A stretch of DNA of 64,000 nucleotides from Conchocele bisecta (GCA_029237695.1 CM055267.1:7648036-7712035); one strand, 5' to 3'; shown: positions 9,801-18,580, counted from the first letter of the stretch. Numbers and translations: made by a program. Notes: a model not told the origin generated them from the sequence alone.

Positions 9801-12018
9801 CAATAGTTGTCGGTGGCATATAGTGTTTACCCTGTCCGTCCGTCAGTAGACACTCTTCCTTGTCTAGCGAACTACTTCTACAGTGTTTGGCCGATTCGCT
9901 TCATCCCAACCATCAAGTGCAGGAGTATGTAACGTAAAAATGTTCACTCTCCCACCTATCCATGCACAGTTATACACCTGAATAAGTCTGAAAATATTTT
10001 TTTTCCTTTTCCGGCGAACTACTTCTACAGTTTTTGGCCGATTCTCTTCATACTCGGTATACATTCCAAACATCAAGTGCAGTAGTGCGTAACCTAAAAA
10101 TGTTCACTGTACCATCGATCCATCCGCAGTTATGCCCTCTTTTCCATTCTGAAAATATTTCTTTCTCCTTGTCCGGCGAACTACTTCTACTGTTTTTGGC
10201 CAATTCTCTTCATACTCAGTATACATCCCAACCATCAAGTGCAGGAGTGCATAACATGAAACTTTTTGCATTCCCACCTATCCATCTGCGGTTATACCCC
10301 TTTTTCGACTCTGAAAATAACTTTTTCTCCAATCACTCGCCCGATGATTGCTGTTGTATTCATGAATGCTCAACAGAGGTTGCATTTTGTTTTACAAACA
10401 ATTTCAATTTTCTAGTTTCTGTGCATATTCAGTTCTGATTTTGGGATTTCCTCCCGCATCCAATCACAACAGGTGAAATATATGATTTGACCCCGTTAAC
10501 GCTAAATGACCTTGGTGTTGACAAGCCATTAAACACCATTAAATAAATTGTATGATCAGCCGAGCGGGGCGGGGATCCCTGGCAGCCATTTCCACTACGG
10601 GCGGGGCGTGTACCACCACGCGGGACTAGGCAGAGCCGTGACCGGCCAGGCCGCCGGCGGGGACACTGCCACCACCAGCAGGGAGGAGTTCCGCCGACCC
10701 CTCGACACGGTCACCTGCTTCAAGGTACAGTCGTACTTCTCTATGCCGCACACCCGCAATTTGTATCATTTTCATGGCTTTCTCTGTCATTTATATCTGA
10801 TGTCCCTGTCAGCCCTAAATAACTGAAATGGACTGTAATGTGCTCATTTAAGGACCAATCCAATTGTTACAAAAGGATTTTCAAACTAGTCCTTTAATTT
10901 GAACATTATTGTTACATTACCGTCGGAGATATTGTGAACTTTGAGCATTTACGCAGTACTTTCGGTACTTTGATAATCTGCTTCATTCAAACAGCTGATT
11001 TACACATACATATTCCGGGGCTGTAGTACATGTCGCGTGATGCAGTCACATCAATTTCAGTGCGACTTGTGAACTGGTCTGATGAAGTTGGCCCTAAATG
11101 ATACTGTTTTATGTTGGTCGGTCGTTAAGCACCATTCCATTCCTAATTGCCTGAATGTGAGAATGTTATGAAAGTGTGACAAGGAAAACGTATACAGTGG
11201 AACCTCTCTAAACCGGACACCAAGAAAACACCTATGATCTTATTTTTGATGAGTTTCTTGGTCATGTATCTTAGGTGATACTGTCTGTTCGTGATCACAT
11301 AGCACACAACTACGGCTCAGAATGATCAGCTGTCTGATTAACAGTGAAACCTCGGACAGGACCTCCCAGGGTGTCCGGTTTAGAGAAGTTTCACTGTACA
11401 AACATGGCAAAAATACTATCATTACAGTTAATAATGTGTTATTGTCGAGCCCGCTTGCGGAAAGCGAGACATAGTGATCACAATGACGTCCGGGTGTCCG
11501 TGCGTGCGTCCGTCCGTCTGTCCAAAATCTGCAAATTGTTTAAATACCTTATATCTCTGCAGTCCTAAGTCACATTGACTTGAAACTTCATATGCTTATT
11601 AGTCATCATCCATATATTCATTCTGTGTCCCACTCATGCGGCCCCTGTGCCCCTATGTCAAGGTCAAATGAAGTTTGCGTTAAAGTTTCTGTCAAAATTT
11701 GCATTAAAGTTTTCACATACATGTACCTACTATCTCTGTAACTGTAAGTCAGATTTGCTTGATACTTTGTATGCTTATTGGGCATCAAACTTCAAATAAA
11801 TACACTCTGAGACAATCAAATGCCTCGGCGGGCTCGACATGCGGGCCGCGGCCATCTGGTTTCCATTACGCGTCTATCCGTGTGTCTGGTTACAGTGCGG
11901 GCAGATTGGCCACTACGCCAACAGATGTCCCAAGAGCCACCTGGACTTCCTGCGTACTGAGCCGGCCACCAGCCAACCACAACAACAATTACAACAGATA
12001 CAAACCCTGCAGTCATAG
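3621..12018 (+). CDS. CPSF4: CPSF4 / CPSF30, cleavage and polyadenylation factor (six exons; first exon outside)
   Basis: This is the zinc-finger subunit of the CPSF complex that, with WDR33, recognises the AAUAAA signal in nuclear pre-mRNA. Coding exons are 3621-3827, 5020-5115, 6107-6200, 7819-7951, 10560-10724 and 11896-12018. They sum to 818 bp and read through in one frame to TAG, giving 271 residues. Fingers are CCCH1 C6/C15/C21/H25, CCCH2 C34/C42/C48/H52, CCCH3 C62/C71/C76/H80, CCCH4 C90/C98/C104/H108 and CCCH5 C114/C122/C128/H132. These are followed by two CCHC knuckles, C153/C156/H161/C166 and C229/C232/H237/C242. Vertebrate CPSF4 has one knuckle; fly Clipper has two, as here. Exon 2 begins mid-codon at the residue after the vertebrate GMDK stretch, so roughly 35 N-terminal residues lie left of the window. 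All introns are full of repeats. I saw no AATAAA within about 1 kb after the stop. Confidence 0.96.
4110..4740 (+). repeat. Dispersed element 'CGAGCCCGCTTGCGG', copy 1
   Basis: Starts GTCGAGCCCGCTTGCGGAAA, then a (GTCC)n-rich stretch, then blocks ending ACATGCGGGCCGCGGCCATC. A second copy at 11443-11858 aligns block by block. Shared blocks include ACCTTATATCTCTGCAGTCC and AAATACACTCTGAGACxATC. No coding content. This copy carries a nested insertion at 4197-4339. Confidence 0.7.
4197..4339. mobile_element. Small MITE nested in the dispersed element
   Basis: Terminal inverted repeats TACTTATGTGGCT and AGCCACATAAGTA bound about 140 bp that contain two further internal TTTATGTGGCTAA copies. The homologous repeat at 11443 lacks this segment and so serves as the unoccupied site. 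Confidence 0.6.
4813..4952. mobile_element. Family F palindromic element (partial)
   Basis: Shares GTGTTTCATTGATGGAATG, CTGATCCTGATCAGACTG, GGATCAACACTGGTCGCA and the CCCCATATCTCCAGTCACAG end with the other family F copies. Only the right part is kept. It lies 67 bp before CPSF4 exon 3. Confidence 0.65.
5020..5115 (+). CDS. CPSF4: CPSF4 exon 3: fingers 3 and 4
   Basis: Acceptor TTGTTGCCAG, donor GTAAGG; enters and leaves after one codon base (Gly codons at both junctions). Encodes GQCNNKECPFLH, which completes finger 3, then CPWYDRGYCRHG of finger 4. The CPWYDRG motif is diagnostic of CPSF30. Confidence 0.95.
5169..5580 (+). mobile_element. tRNA-headed SINE with repeated 3' body
   Basis: A tRNA-like head carries an A box (TAGCCTAGTGG at 5180-5190) and a B box (GTTCAATCC near 5229). 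The body repeats a roughly 120-bp unit (CGGAGCATAACTTGAATACC and CGGAGCTTAGCTCGAATACC). There is no functional tRNA fold beyond the promoter boxes. It sits in the intron after exon 3, in gene orientation. Confidence 0.6.
5577..5975 (+). repeat. Short relative of the 2.2 kb tandem-unit repeat
   Basis: Starts TATGCCCCGCCACCGAATGA.. GAGGGGGCATATAGTG (a short inverted repeat), followed by two and a half units of about 165 bp. Units carry TTTCTGTTTCCTTGCAxGGA, TCTGCTTGAT and CTAGGGTCAAGGTCACATAC, also seen at 2770-2910. Confidence 0.6.
6107..6200 (+). CDS. CPSF4: CPSF4 exon 4: fingers 4 and 5
   Basis: Acceptor TTCCATTGCAG, donor GTAAGT. Encodes PHCKNRHVRRLICQCYLSGF, then CLDGPKCKYM. Finger 5 has an extra Cys (CQCY) between its first two ligands. 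The exon ends after two bases of the final His codon of finger 5; the next exon supplies the third. Confidence 0.95.
6401..7428. mobile_element. 1.03 kb non-autonomous pogo/mariner-like transposon
   Basis: Inverted ends CAGTGAAATCGCGATGGCTC at 6401 and its complement GAGCCATCGCGATTTCACTG at 7409-7428, flanked on both sides by TA, the usual target of Tc1/mariner/pogo elements. GATGGCTCGAAA is repeated near both ends. No transposase frame is present. The flanking DNA GGAGGAGACTGCTACATTG recurs at 7471, so the insertion hit one copy of a short tandem repeat. Confidence 0.7.
7819..7951 (+). CDS. CPSF4: CPSF4 exon 5: first CCHC knuckle
   Basis: Acceptor GTGTTACAG, donor GTAACC. It completes the finger 5 His codon, then encodes a linker PKYDLPQPDMSG and the knuckle CHACGEAGHKSIHC (C-x2-C-x4-H-x4-C). 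It ends on a whole codon (DVK). This knuckle is absent from vertebrate CPSF4. Confidence 0.93.
7994..8223 (+). mobile_element. Family B TTAA element
   Basis: Starts TTAACCCTTTCACCCCTATG. The core hairpin GACGGCTCGTCACGAGCCGG is present; the far end has decayed after CAGGCCTGTGG. Begins 43 bp after CPSF4 exon 5. Confidence 0.65.
8470..8706. mobile_element. Family C TTAA element (piggyBac-like MITE)
   Basis: Ends TTAACCCTTAGACCGCTA and TAGCGGTCTAAGGGTTAA are perfect inverted repeats including the TTAA target. The centre has an AATCATTTCC-type hairpin and GCTGACGAC near the right end, as in the other family C copies. Confidence 0.75.
8819..8932 (+). mobile_element. Family B element, 5' half
   Basis: Retains TTTCACCCCTAAGTAACTGG through TCCATTTATGAAAAGGG; the hairpin core and right end are gone. 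Confidence 0.55.
9141..9603 (+). mobile_element. (CAAA)n-tailed retroposon
   Basis: A copy of the same element found inverted at 34453, 35811 and 36635. It ends GTTGATAGGCCATTAAACC followed by eight AACA/CAAA repeats, the simple tail typical of LINE-mobilised retroposons. It matches the 35811 subfamily best through a shared GTACATGTACTTGAACATG block. Confidence 0.65.
9604..10546 (+). mobile_element. Second retroposon copy interrupted by a tandem-unit element
   Basis: Positions 9604-9786 and 10425-10546 are the middle and 3' end of another (CAAA)n-class retroposon (GAGAGTTGAATATGGTTATA; GACAAGCCATTAAACACC). Between them, 9787-10424 is a different element with three units of 147-162 bp starting GGCGAACTACTTCTACxGT at 9867, 10014 and 10176. 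The retroposon end lies 13 bp before CPSF4 exon 6. Confidence 0.5.
10560..10724 (+). CDS. CPSF4: CPSF4 exon 6: low-complexity linker and start of second knuckle
   Basis: Fifty-five whole codons. Acceptor TATGATCAG has almost no pyrimidine tract; donor GTACAG. Encodes a Gly/His-rich linker (GSHFHYGRGVYHHAG) and the conserved RPLDTVTCFK that begins knuckle 2. Much richer in GC than the introns around it. Confidence 0.92.
10803..10899 (+). mobile_element. Family B element, 5' half, diverged
   Basis: CAGCCCTAAATAACTGAAATGG through CAAACTAGTCCTTT aligns with family B; no right end. Confidence 0.45.
11195..11396. mobile_element. Pogo/Tigger-like MITE
   Basis: Starts CAGTGGAACCTCTCTAAACC and ends GGTTTAGAGAAGTTTCACTG, with TA on each side. 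A smaller hairpin of the same family is nested at 11342-11396. Related ends occur at 36273-36341, 36448-36477 and 49418-49481. Confidence 0.65.
11443..11858 (+). repeat. Dispersed element 'CGAGCCCGCTTGCGG', copy 2
   Basis: Same block order as copy 1 at 4110-4740 but without the nested MITE. Its last shared bases, ATGCGGGCCGCGGCCATC, lie about 38 bp before the last CPSF4 exon. Confidence 0.7.
11896..12018 (+). CDS. CPSF4: CPSF4 last exon: second CCHC knuckle, stop
   Basis: Acceptor TGGTTACAG. Encodes CGQIGHYANRCPKSHLDFL, matching the vertebrate C-terminal knuckle and the KGHLAFL ending, then a Gln-rich tail (QPQQQLQQIQ) and TAG at 12016-12018. The Gln-rich extension replaces the short SGQ end of human CPSF4. 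Confidence 0.95.
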   Translation, partial: CGQIGHYANRCPKSHLDFLRTEPATSQPQQQLQQIQTLQS

Positions 12019-12071
12019 CAACACGGGAACCAGCACCTACCGCTACCACCAACATACACACAGAGCCCGCG

Positions 12072-12300
12072 GTTATATGGAGAAATGGGGCGAGTGGCGA
12101 GTGCAGCTCCTGATCAAATAGCACACTCCTGTAGCCTGATAATGATTTCTTGCTTGTTAGAAGCATGGCAGGTGTTTTATTGATGGAATGGCGAACAGTG
12201 CAGATCCTGATCAGACTGTGCGGATGCACAGGCTGATCTGGATCTTCACTGGTCGCAAAACGCATCAGCCCATTTCTCCTGTCACAGCCTCATAACCTGC
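12072..12300. mobile_element. Family F element in the CPSF4 3' UTR region
   Basis: Runs from TATGGAGAAATGGGGCGAG through AGCTCCTGATCAAATAGCAC, GTTTTATTGATGGAATGGCG, CAGACTGTGCGGATGCACAG to CATTTCTCCTGTCACAGCC. It starts 54 bp after the CPSF4 stop, so a mature transcript very probably contains it. Confidence 0.65.
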
Positions 12301-12585
12301 CAGCATGTAGACGATATTCACCTTGTATTGTGTCATTGGCTCAGTCGGAGATGACATGTAAATGTCTGATTATAAAGGTTAATGCTGTCACTGCTAAAGT
12401 AGAATATCGCAGCGTACCCGGGGCGGGCATTCTGATCTGTAGCTATGTCAGCTAAACTGACTGTGTGTTGATGAATAATTAGCAGGAGCAGTCACCTGGC
12501 CTATGGCTGTCCCTATAGCCGACTGTCCCCCTGTACTTGTAGGGTTGGTTCGCCTGGCATACACTAGACAAGGCCAGTACCTTGA

Positions 12586-12795
12586 TGGGGTCCGTTTCAC
12601 TAAGTTCGTAAAATTTACTGCACAGTTGCCATTAGCAGCCGATTCTGACAATCGTTGATAGATTTGTTCAGATTCAATGACCCGTACATATTGGTGGAAA
12701 ATTGTAGCACTGCTGTATCACATTGATGTGTGAAGTACATTTGAAATCTTAGTAAGAACATTTTTATCGTGTGACATTTAATGAAACGGGCCCCA
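12586..12795. mobile_element. Diverged family A palindrome
   Basis: Ends GGGGTCCGTTTCACTAAG and ATGAAACGGGCCCCAG match family A termini, but the internal TTTATTGAGCAT hairpin is not present. Confidence 0.45.
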
Positions 12796-12827
12796 GATGT
12801 GTTGTATTATGCAAGGTATGACATTAT

Positions 12828-12925
12828 GCTGCATCAGGCTACAGGAGTGTGTTCTTTGATCAGCAGCTACACTGGTCACAAACCTCATAATCCCCATTCC
12901 TCCAGTCACAGCCACATATAATCCC
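12828..12925. mobile_element. Family F element, partial
   Basis: CATCAGGCTACAGGAGTGTG, TACACTGGTCACAAACC and CCAGTCACAGCCACATATA; left part missing. Confidence 0.55.
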
Positions 12926-13220
12926 CCTCCAACCCTCCAGTACTGTATGCCGAGGGGTATATATATGTATAGTTTTTGTCTCTCCGTCTATTCATTTGTT
13001 ATAAACTCAATCTAATCTATACACACTTGTTTTCAGGTATTCCTCTCCGCAATCGATATTTTCATTCCATATTCCAAATTTGCGATTCGAGGCCAATTCA
13101 CTTAGAAATTTGTGTCCTAGTTTTGGGAACATCTGTGTAAGAATTTTGCTTGTCAGTCCAGGTGACGGCCGGATGTATCGGTGAGCCCATTTGTCTGCAA
13201 CAGTAAAATCATCATCATCA

Positions 13221-13466
13221 TTAACCCTTTCACCCCTAAGTAACTGGAATGGATTTTGATATGTTAATTTTGCACCCAATACAATCGTCACAAAATGATT
13301 TTCAGACTAGTCCATTTATGAAAAGGGGTGTTTTTGTTCTCAAAAATATGAAAATTACTTGCAAAAAGTGCAGATCCAGATGAGCCGGCTCGTCACGAGC
13401 CGGCTCATCTGGATCTACACTTTTTGTCAATACTACTATACAGGCCTGTGGGGTTGAAAGGGTTAA
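13221..13466 (+). mobile_element. Family B TTAA element, complete
   Basis: 246 bp from TTAACCCTTTCACCCCTAAG to GGTTGAAAGGGTTAA. The core GAGCCGGCTCGTCACGAGCC folds as a long hairpin with TGGATCTACAC outside it. TTAA at both ends fits a piggyBac-type target. Confidence 0.75.
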
Positions 13467-13662
13467 TGTGTCACCATGGTCACCTCCGTTTACAGTGCAG
13501 CATACTAGCTGTCATATTGTTGTATGTTATGTATAGTTTGTCATTATGTACTAGAATTTTGTTAAGTTGTATAAAAAACAAAGCATAAAAATGTGTTTGC
13601 CTGTTTTATGATGTCCGACATGTCAAGTAGTGAATCCTTCTGGTACATTTATTTCCACCTCG

Positions 13663-13890
13663 GGCTGTTTCTCTAAACTTCGTACGACTAAATTGTTTGT
13701 AAGTGAAATATTATGATAGTCTGTACATTTCGCATTAACATATTTTCTTGTAAACACTTATTGGATTTACATTTATTGAGCATAGGCTGCATGCTCAATA
13801 AATGTAAATCCATCAATTGAAATTTCCAGACGATCCTAAATTTGCACTTACAAGCGTTTTAGTTGTGCGAAGTTTAGTGAAACGGCCACC
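13663..13890. mobile_element. Family A palindrome
   Basis: GGCTGTTTCTCTAAACTTCG and GCGAAGTTTAGTGAAACGGC ends around a TTTATTGAGCATAGGCTGCA..GCTCAATAAA hairpin. Confidence 0.7.
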
Positions 13891-14093
13891 TGGGGCCAAG
13901 TGATCCGGTGTAGTCGTCTACCTATGTTGATCTCTGTTACCGTAAGTCAGATTGGCTTGAAACTTTATAAACTTATTTGTCATCATCCATATTGTATTCT
14001 ATAGTCCACCCATGCAGCCCATGTGCTCATGGTCAAGGTCAAATAACTTGGAATGAATATTGCATTGAAGTTCTTGATGGTACACCCTTCATC

Positions 14094-14405
14094 TGTGTTG
14101 CTGAACTCTTGTATTGTAATTCCAGTATAGATTGTGTTGCTGAACTCTTGTATTGTAATTCCAGTATAGATTGTGTTGCTGAACTCTTGTATTGTAATTC
14201 CAGTATAGATTGTGTTGCTGAACTCTTGTATTGTAATTCCAGTATAGATTGTGTTGCTGAACTCTTGTATTGTAATTCCAGTATAGATTGTGTTGCTGAA
14301 CTCTTGTATTGTAATTCCAGTATAGATTGTGTTGCTGAACTCTTGTATTGTAATTCCAGTATGGATTGTGTTGCTGAACTCTTGTATTGTAATTCCAGTA
14401 TAGAT
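14094..14405. repeat. 39-bp tandem repeat, eight copies
   Basis: Eight head-to-tail units beginning TGTGTTGCTGAACTCTTGTA, nearly identical (one A-to-G in unit 7). As 39 is a multiple of three, frames stay open through the array on both strands (164 aa on plus; 149 and 114 aa on minus). The repeated plus-strand peptide is CVAELLYCNSSID. This is a minisatellite; nothing suggests it is a gene. Confidence 0.9.
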
Positions 14406-14558
14406 TGTTTGGTTTTCCCCACTTCAGGTGCATTCCTGTCTGTATATGATCTTGCTGTTAAACGGACGTAAATCTGCATGTCAATCATGTCCCTCGCATT
14501 CTGATAAATTTAGTTGTCATGGTATGTAACTCACTATGGGGAAAAGATGTGTATTCGT

Positions 14559-14725
14559 GCCCGGCTAGCTCAGTCGGTTAGAGCGATGGTGCGGTAAACC
14601 AGAGCTCCCCGGTTCGTGCCTCTGGTCGGATATGTATCGCCCTGTGACATAGTTTTAGTCGCACCATGAAGCCCCCATGCCCATGGTCAAATAACTTTTA
14701 ATGAAGTTTGTCTTGGCTTTTGCAA
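14559..14725 (+). mobile_element. tRNA-Lys-like SINE head
   Basis: Starts GCCCGGCTAGCTCAGTCGGT (A box inside), as in metazoan tRNA-Lys, with B box GGTTCGTGCC near 14610. The anticodon stem is not conserved, so this is a SINE promoter and not a tRNA gene. The body after 14631 resembles the GTCAAATAACTTTTAATGA blocks seen at 14030. Confidence 0.6.
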
Positions 14726-14844
14726 AGTTTGTAATTATATTTTATCTTCCTAACAAATTGCATACATCCTGGAACAATCTATACACGCTGTGGCTATCAC
14801 TACAACTTTGGACCATCAATACACCCTGGGACCATGAATAACTT

Positions 14845-15130
14845 GGAGAATTGGGACTTATGGGTGTTGCGACCAGTGTATATCCAGATCAGCCTGTGCA
14901 TCCGCACAGTCTGATCAGGATCTGCACTGTTCGCTGGCCCATCAATGAAACACCCGTCGTACTTCTAACAAGTCGCATAATCTTCAGTTTATGAAGGAGT
15001 GCTGTAACTCTGAAGAAGAAGAAGCAATATAGATCGCTAGGTCAGGCTACAGGAGTGTGCTATTTGATCAGGAACTACACTGGTAACACATATAATAAGC
15101 CCCATTTCGCCAGTTACAGGCACATACTAG
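14845..15130. mobile_element. Family F element with a 50-bp internal insertion
   Basis: Left half ATCCAGATCAGCCTGTGCAT through ACACCCGTCGTACTTCTAAC; right half AGCAATATAGATCG to AAGCCCCATTTCGCCAGTTAC. The segment about 14973-15025 (TCGCATAATC..GAAGAAGAAG) interrupts them, and the 1.12 kb tandem duplication starts at this point. Confidence 0.6.
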
Positions 15131-16091
15131 TACATGTATATATACTTGTGGTTCAGCCAATTTGTAAGTTTTTCCATGTGCACAATACATACATTTATAT
15201 TGTTGGATAAGCCAGCTACATCTAAGAGAAGCAACTCACACTGTCTCGTTCACAAGAATTGTCGGAGTTGTCTTCAATAGAAAAGCTGACGATGTGTACA
15301 TACTATACAGCGTCTGTGATTGTAAGCACGTTCTGACACTCCTGCATTTATTACTCGATATCAACCAGTTTCGCTGGCCGAGACTCGACCAATCAATTTT
15401 CCTGATTTTGAGTATGACAACGCCATTTGGGCCCATGTTAAATTCTCGTTGGAAAATCATTATTTCATAATAAAATGGAAATTAAAATGTTTAATTGATG
15501 TGATGGTGGGTGTCGGTTATGCCCATTTGATAGAAGGGGGAGGCATATTGCGTTGCTTTTGAGGTTCCGTACGTCACTGTACATTTACGTCGAACAGCTT
15601 GTAAGAGTTTTTCCAACATGTAATAGCTGCAATATTACGCGAAGGATTGCTTCGATACTTGGTCTCTTGAATCACCTGAACATTTGTCACACACTCGCGC
15701 CACCATTATCACGACCTTGACCTTTGTCACCTTCGAAATGTCGCTGAAACACTTAGACATTTTGTTGAGTCGAAAATTGTAAGAGTTTCTCCATTTACAG
15801 TCGAGTTTGCCACGAGGCATATCCATGTTTTACAAACTTAATGTCTAGTTTTTATCTACATCTACTTAAAACTTGTGTTTTTAGATTTATGAATGTGTTT
15901 AATAAATTAATACCCAAAAACTCTATCGGCAAACATGTGGCACGGACAGTAGGCAGGACTGAAGTTCAACACTAACACTATGCTGATTTCTCACCATTCA
16001 TATGTGTTTTCTGCTGCATGCATTTGTAGCCCACGAATGCCACAATCGTGCACAAGATCCAGCTTAAGTGATTTTAAAGTCCCTGTGCCTA
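14971..16091. repeat. 1.12 kb tandem duplication, copy 1
   Basis: Starts AGTCGCATAATCTTCAG and ends GTCCCTGTGCCT. Nearly identical to 16092-17218. No gene is recognised; short frames are shared by both copies. Confidence 0.92.
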
Positions 16092-17218
16092 AGTCGCATA
16101 ATCTTCAGTTTATGAAGGAGTGCTGTAACTCTGAAGAAGAAGAAGCAATATAGATCGCTAGGTCAGGCTACAGGAGTGTGCTATTTGATCAGGAACTACA
16201 CTGGTAACACATATAATAAGCCCCATTTCGCCAGTTACAGGCACATACTAGTACATGTATATATACTTGTGGTTCAGCCAATTTGTAAGTTTTTCCATGT
16301 GCACAATACATACATTTATATTGTTGGATAAGCCAGCTACATCTAAGAGAAGCAACTCACACTGTCACGTTCACAAGAATTGTCGGAGTTGTCTATACTT
16401 CAATAGAAAAGCTGACGATGTGTACGTACTATACAGCGTCTGTGATTGTAAGCACGTTCTGACACTCCTGCATTTATTACTCGATATCAACCAGTTTCGC
16501 TGGCCGAGACTCGACCAATCAATTTTCCTGATTTTGAGTATGACAACGCCATTTGGGCCCATGTTAAATTCTCGTTGGAAAATCATTATTTCATAATAAA
16601 ATGGAAATTAAAATGTTTAATTGATGTGATGGTGGGTGACGGTTATGCCCATTTGATAGAAGGGGGAGGCATATTGCGTTGCTTTTGAGGTTCCGTACGT
16701 CACTGTACATTTACGTCGAACAGCTTGTAAGAGTTTTTCCAACATGTAATAGCTGCAATATTACGCGAAGGATTGCTTCGATACTTGGTCTCTTGAATCA
16801 CCTGAACATTTGTCACACACTCGCGCCACCATTATCACGACCTTGACCTTTGTCACCTTCGAAATGTCGCTGAAACACTTAGACATTTTGTTGAGTCGAA
16901 AATTGTAAGAGTTTCTCCATTTACAGTCGAGTTTGCCACGAGGCATATCCATGTTTTACAAACTTAATGTCTAGTTTTTATCTACATCTACTTAAAACTT
17001 GTGTTTTTAGATTTATGAATGTGTTTAATAAATTAATACCCAAAAACTCTATCGGCAAACATGTGGCACGGACAGTAGGCAGGACTGAAGTTCAACACTA
17101 TAACACTATGCTGATTTCTCACCATTCATATGTGTTTTCTGCTGCATGCATTTGTAGCCCACGAATGCCACAATCGTGCACAAGATCCAGCTTAAGTGAT
17201 TTTAAAGTCCCTGTGCCT
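16092..17218. repeat. 1.12 kb tandem duplication, copy 2
   Basis: Adjoins copy 1 with no spacer. Differences seen by eye are a 5-bp insertion near 16396, a TA insertion near 17101 and scattered substitutions (for example TCTCG to TCACG near 16366). It continues past 17218 into GGTATGTGTAGGAAGTGATA, which copy 1 lacks; so copy 2 is joined to the original right flank. Confidence 0.92.
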
Positions 17219-17263
17219 AAGGTATGTGTAGGAAGTGATAAAAGAGATCAATAAAATTCAAAA

Positions 17264-17336
17264 TGCATGCTCACGTAGTTACAACGACAACAACAATGGC
17301 TGAAAGTGTTGAAAGCGTGCCCACTCCAAAGTAAGT
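17264..17336 (+). other. TIR-like module with short ORF start (MAESVES), copy 1
   Basis: TGCATGCTCACGTAGTTACA, then (CAA)n and ATGGCTGAAAGTGTTGAAAG from 17296, followed by a GTAAGTATT that could be a splice donor at 17331. The same module is at 18503-18575, at the right end of a palindrome at 38140-38196 (reverse), and in part at 37822-37855. It is most likely the terminal segment of a transposon. Confidence 0.4.
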
Positions 17337-17358
17337 ATTATTTAATAGTGTCCTTAAT

Positions 17359-18060
17359 AGTGGTGAAACTGTCCGGTAACATGTACAAACTAAAATGGCG
17401 CAGATGGCAACTCGATGCTCTGCATAATATATTCTAAGAAGAACAGGGTCAGATATAATTTATATAGATATTCAGTCACATGCATGATTCCACTACATTT
17501 GAAACAAACGGTCATATTCTGTACAGTCAGTCCTTAAATTAAATTACAGTAAAATTCCCATATTAAGTCTGTCACCCCTAAGTAACTGGAATGGATATTG
17601 ATATGTTAATTTTGCAACCAATTCAACCGTCACAGAATGATTTTCAAACAAGTCCATTTAAGAAACGTGAGCCGGCTCATCTGGATCTACATGTTTTGGC
17701 AATACCACTATACAGGCCCGTGGTGTTGAAAGGGTTAAGGCCACACGTTGTTCTGAAAAAAGTGGCCGTATTAGCGTGTCGGTCTTATTATAGGAACTCC
17801 CAAAAACAACCAATTCTCCAATAAAACCACAGACCATAATCTAAGATGGTTGTGGCAACCTATATGGTAACTAGGCATATGACAACATATCCTTTATTTA
17901 AGTTGTTGTACGACAGCTGCGGGATGGCTGTCGGTATATCTAAGATACATGAGCTATGTTACGGCGTCAACAAGTCTAATACGAAAGCAAGATTGTTTCT
18001 CCAATATGTAATATCTTCAATATTACCCGAAGGATTGCTTCGATGCATGGACACTTGAAT
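17359..18060 (+). repeat. Segmental duplicate unit, copy 1 (empty hAT site)
   Basis: Starts AGTGGTGAAACTGTCC and matches 21421-22027 and onward, including the same truncated family B element (17569-17738 here). At about 17955 the sequence GAGCTATGTTACGGCGTCAA is uninterrupted, whereas the paralogue carries a 400-bp insert at the same site. Confidence 0.8.
17569..17738 (+). mobile_element. Family B element with internal deletion
   Basis: From TCACCCCTAAGTAACTGG to TTGAAAGGGTTAA; the middle of the element is deleted. The same shortened form is at 21625-21802, so it predates the segmental duplication. Confidence 0.65.
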
Positions 18061-18580
18061 CACCTGAACATTTATCACACACTCGCGCCACCATTAACAA
18101 GACCTTGACTGTTGTCACCTTCGAAATGTCGCTGAAGCAATTAGCCATTTTGTTAAGACGAAAATTGTAAGAGTTTCTCCATTTACAGTGGTTTTCCATG
18201 GGGCATATCCATGTTTTACAAACATAATGTCTAGTTTTTATCTACATCTACTTAAAACTTATGTTTTTAGATTTATGAATGTGTTTAATAAATTAATACC
18301 CAAAACTCTGTCGGCAAACATGTGGCACGGACAGTAGGCAGGACTGAAGTTCAACACTATAAAACTATGCTGATTTCTCACCATCCATATTTGTTTTCTG
18401 CTGCATGCACACGAATGCCACAATCGTGCACAAGATCCAGGTTTTAAAGTCACTCTGTCTAAGGTATGTGTAGGAAGTGATAAAACATATAAATAAAATT
18501 CAAGGTGCATGGTCACGTGGTTACAACAACAACAATAACAATGGCTGAAAGTGTTGAAAGCGCGTCCACATTGTATATAT
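18000..18580 (+). repeat. Diverged third copy of the 15.6-16.1 kb unit
   Basis: Matches the right half of the 1.12 kb duplication (ACTCGCGCCACCATTA, CCTTCGAAATGTCGCTGAAG, GGCATATCCATGTTTTACAA), with more differences than copies 1 and 2 have between them. It ends with a second MAESVES-type module (ATG at 18541). Confidence 0.7.

Noticed and set aside
13977..14488. 164-, 149- and 114-codon frames on both strands
   Set aside because: Produced by the 39-bp tandem repeat.
14559..14631. tRNA-Lys gene
   Set aside because: The 5' half and B box are tRNA-like, but the anticodon stem and acceptor pairing are not kept; a SINE head explains it better.
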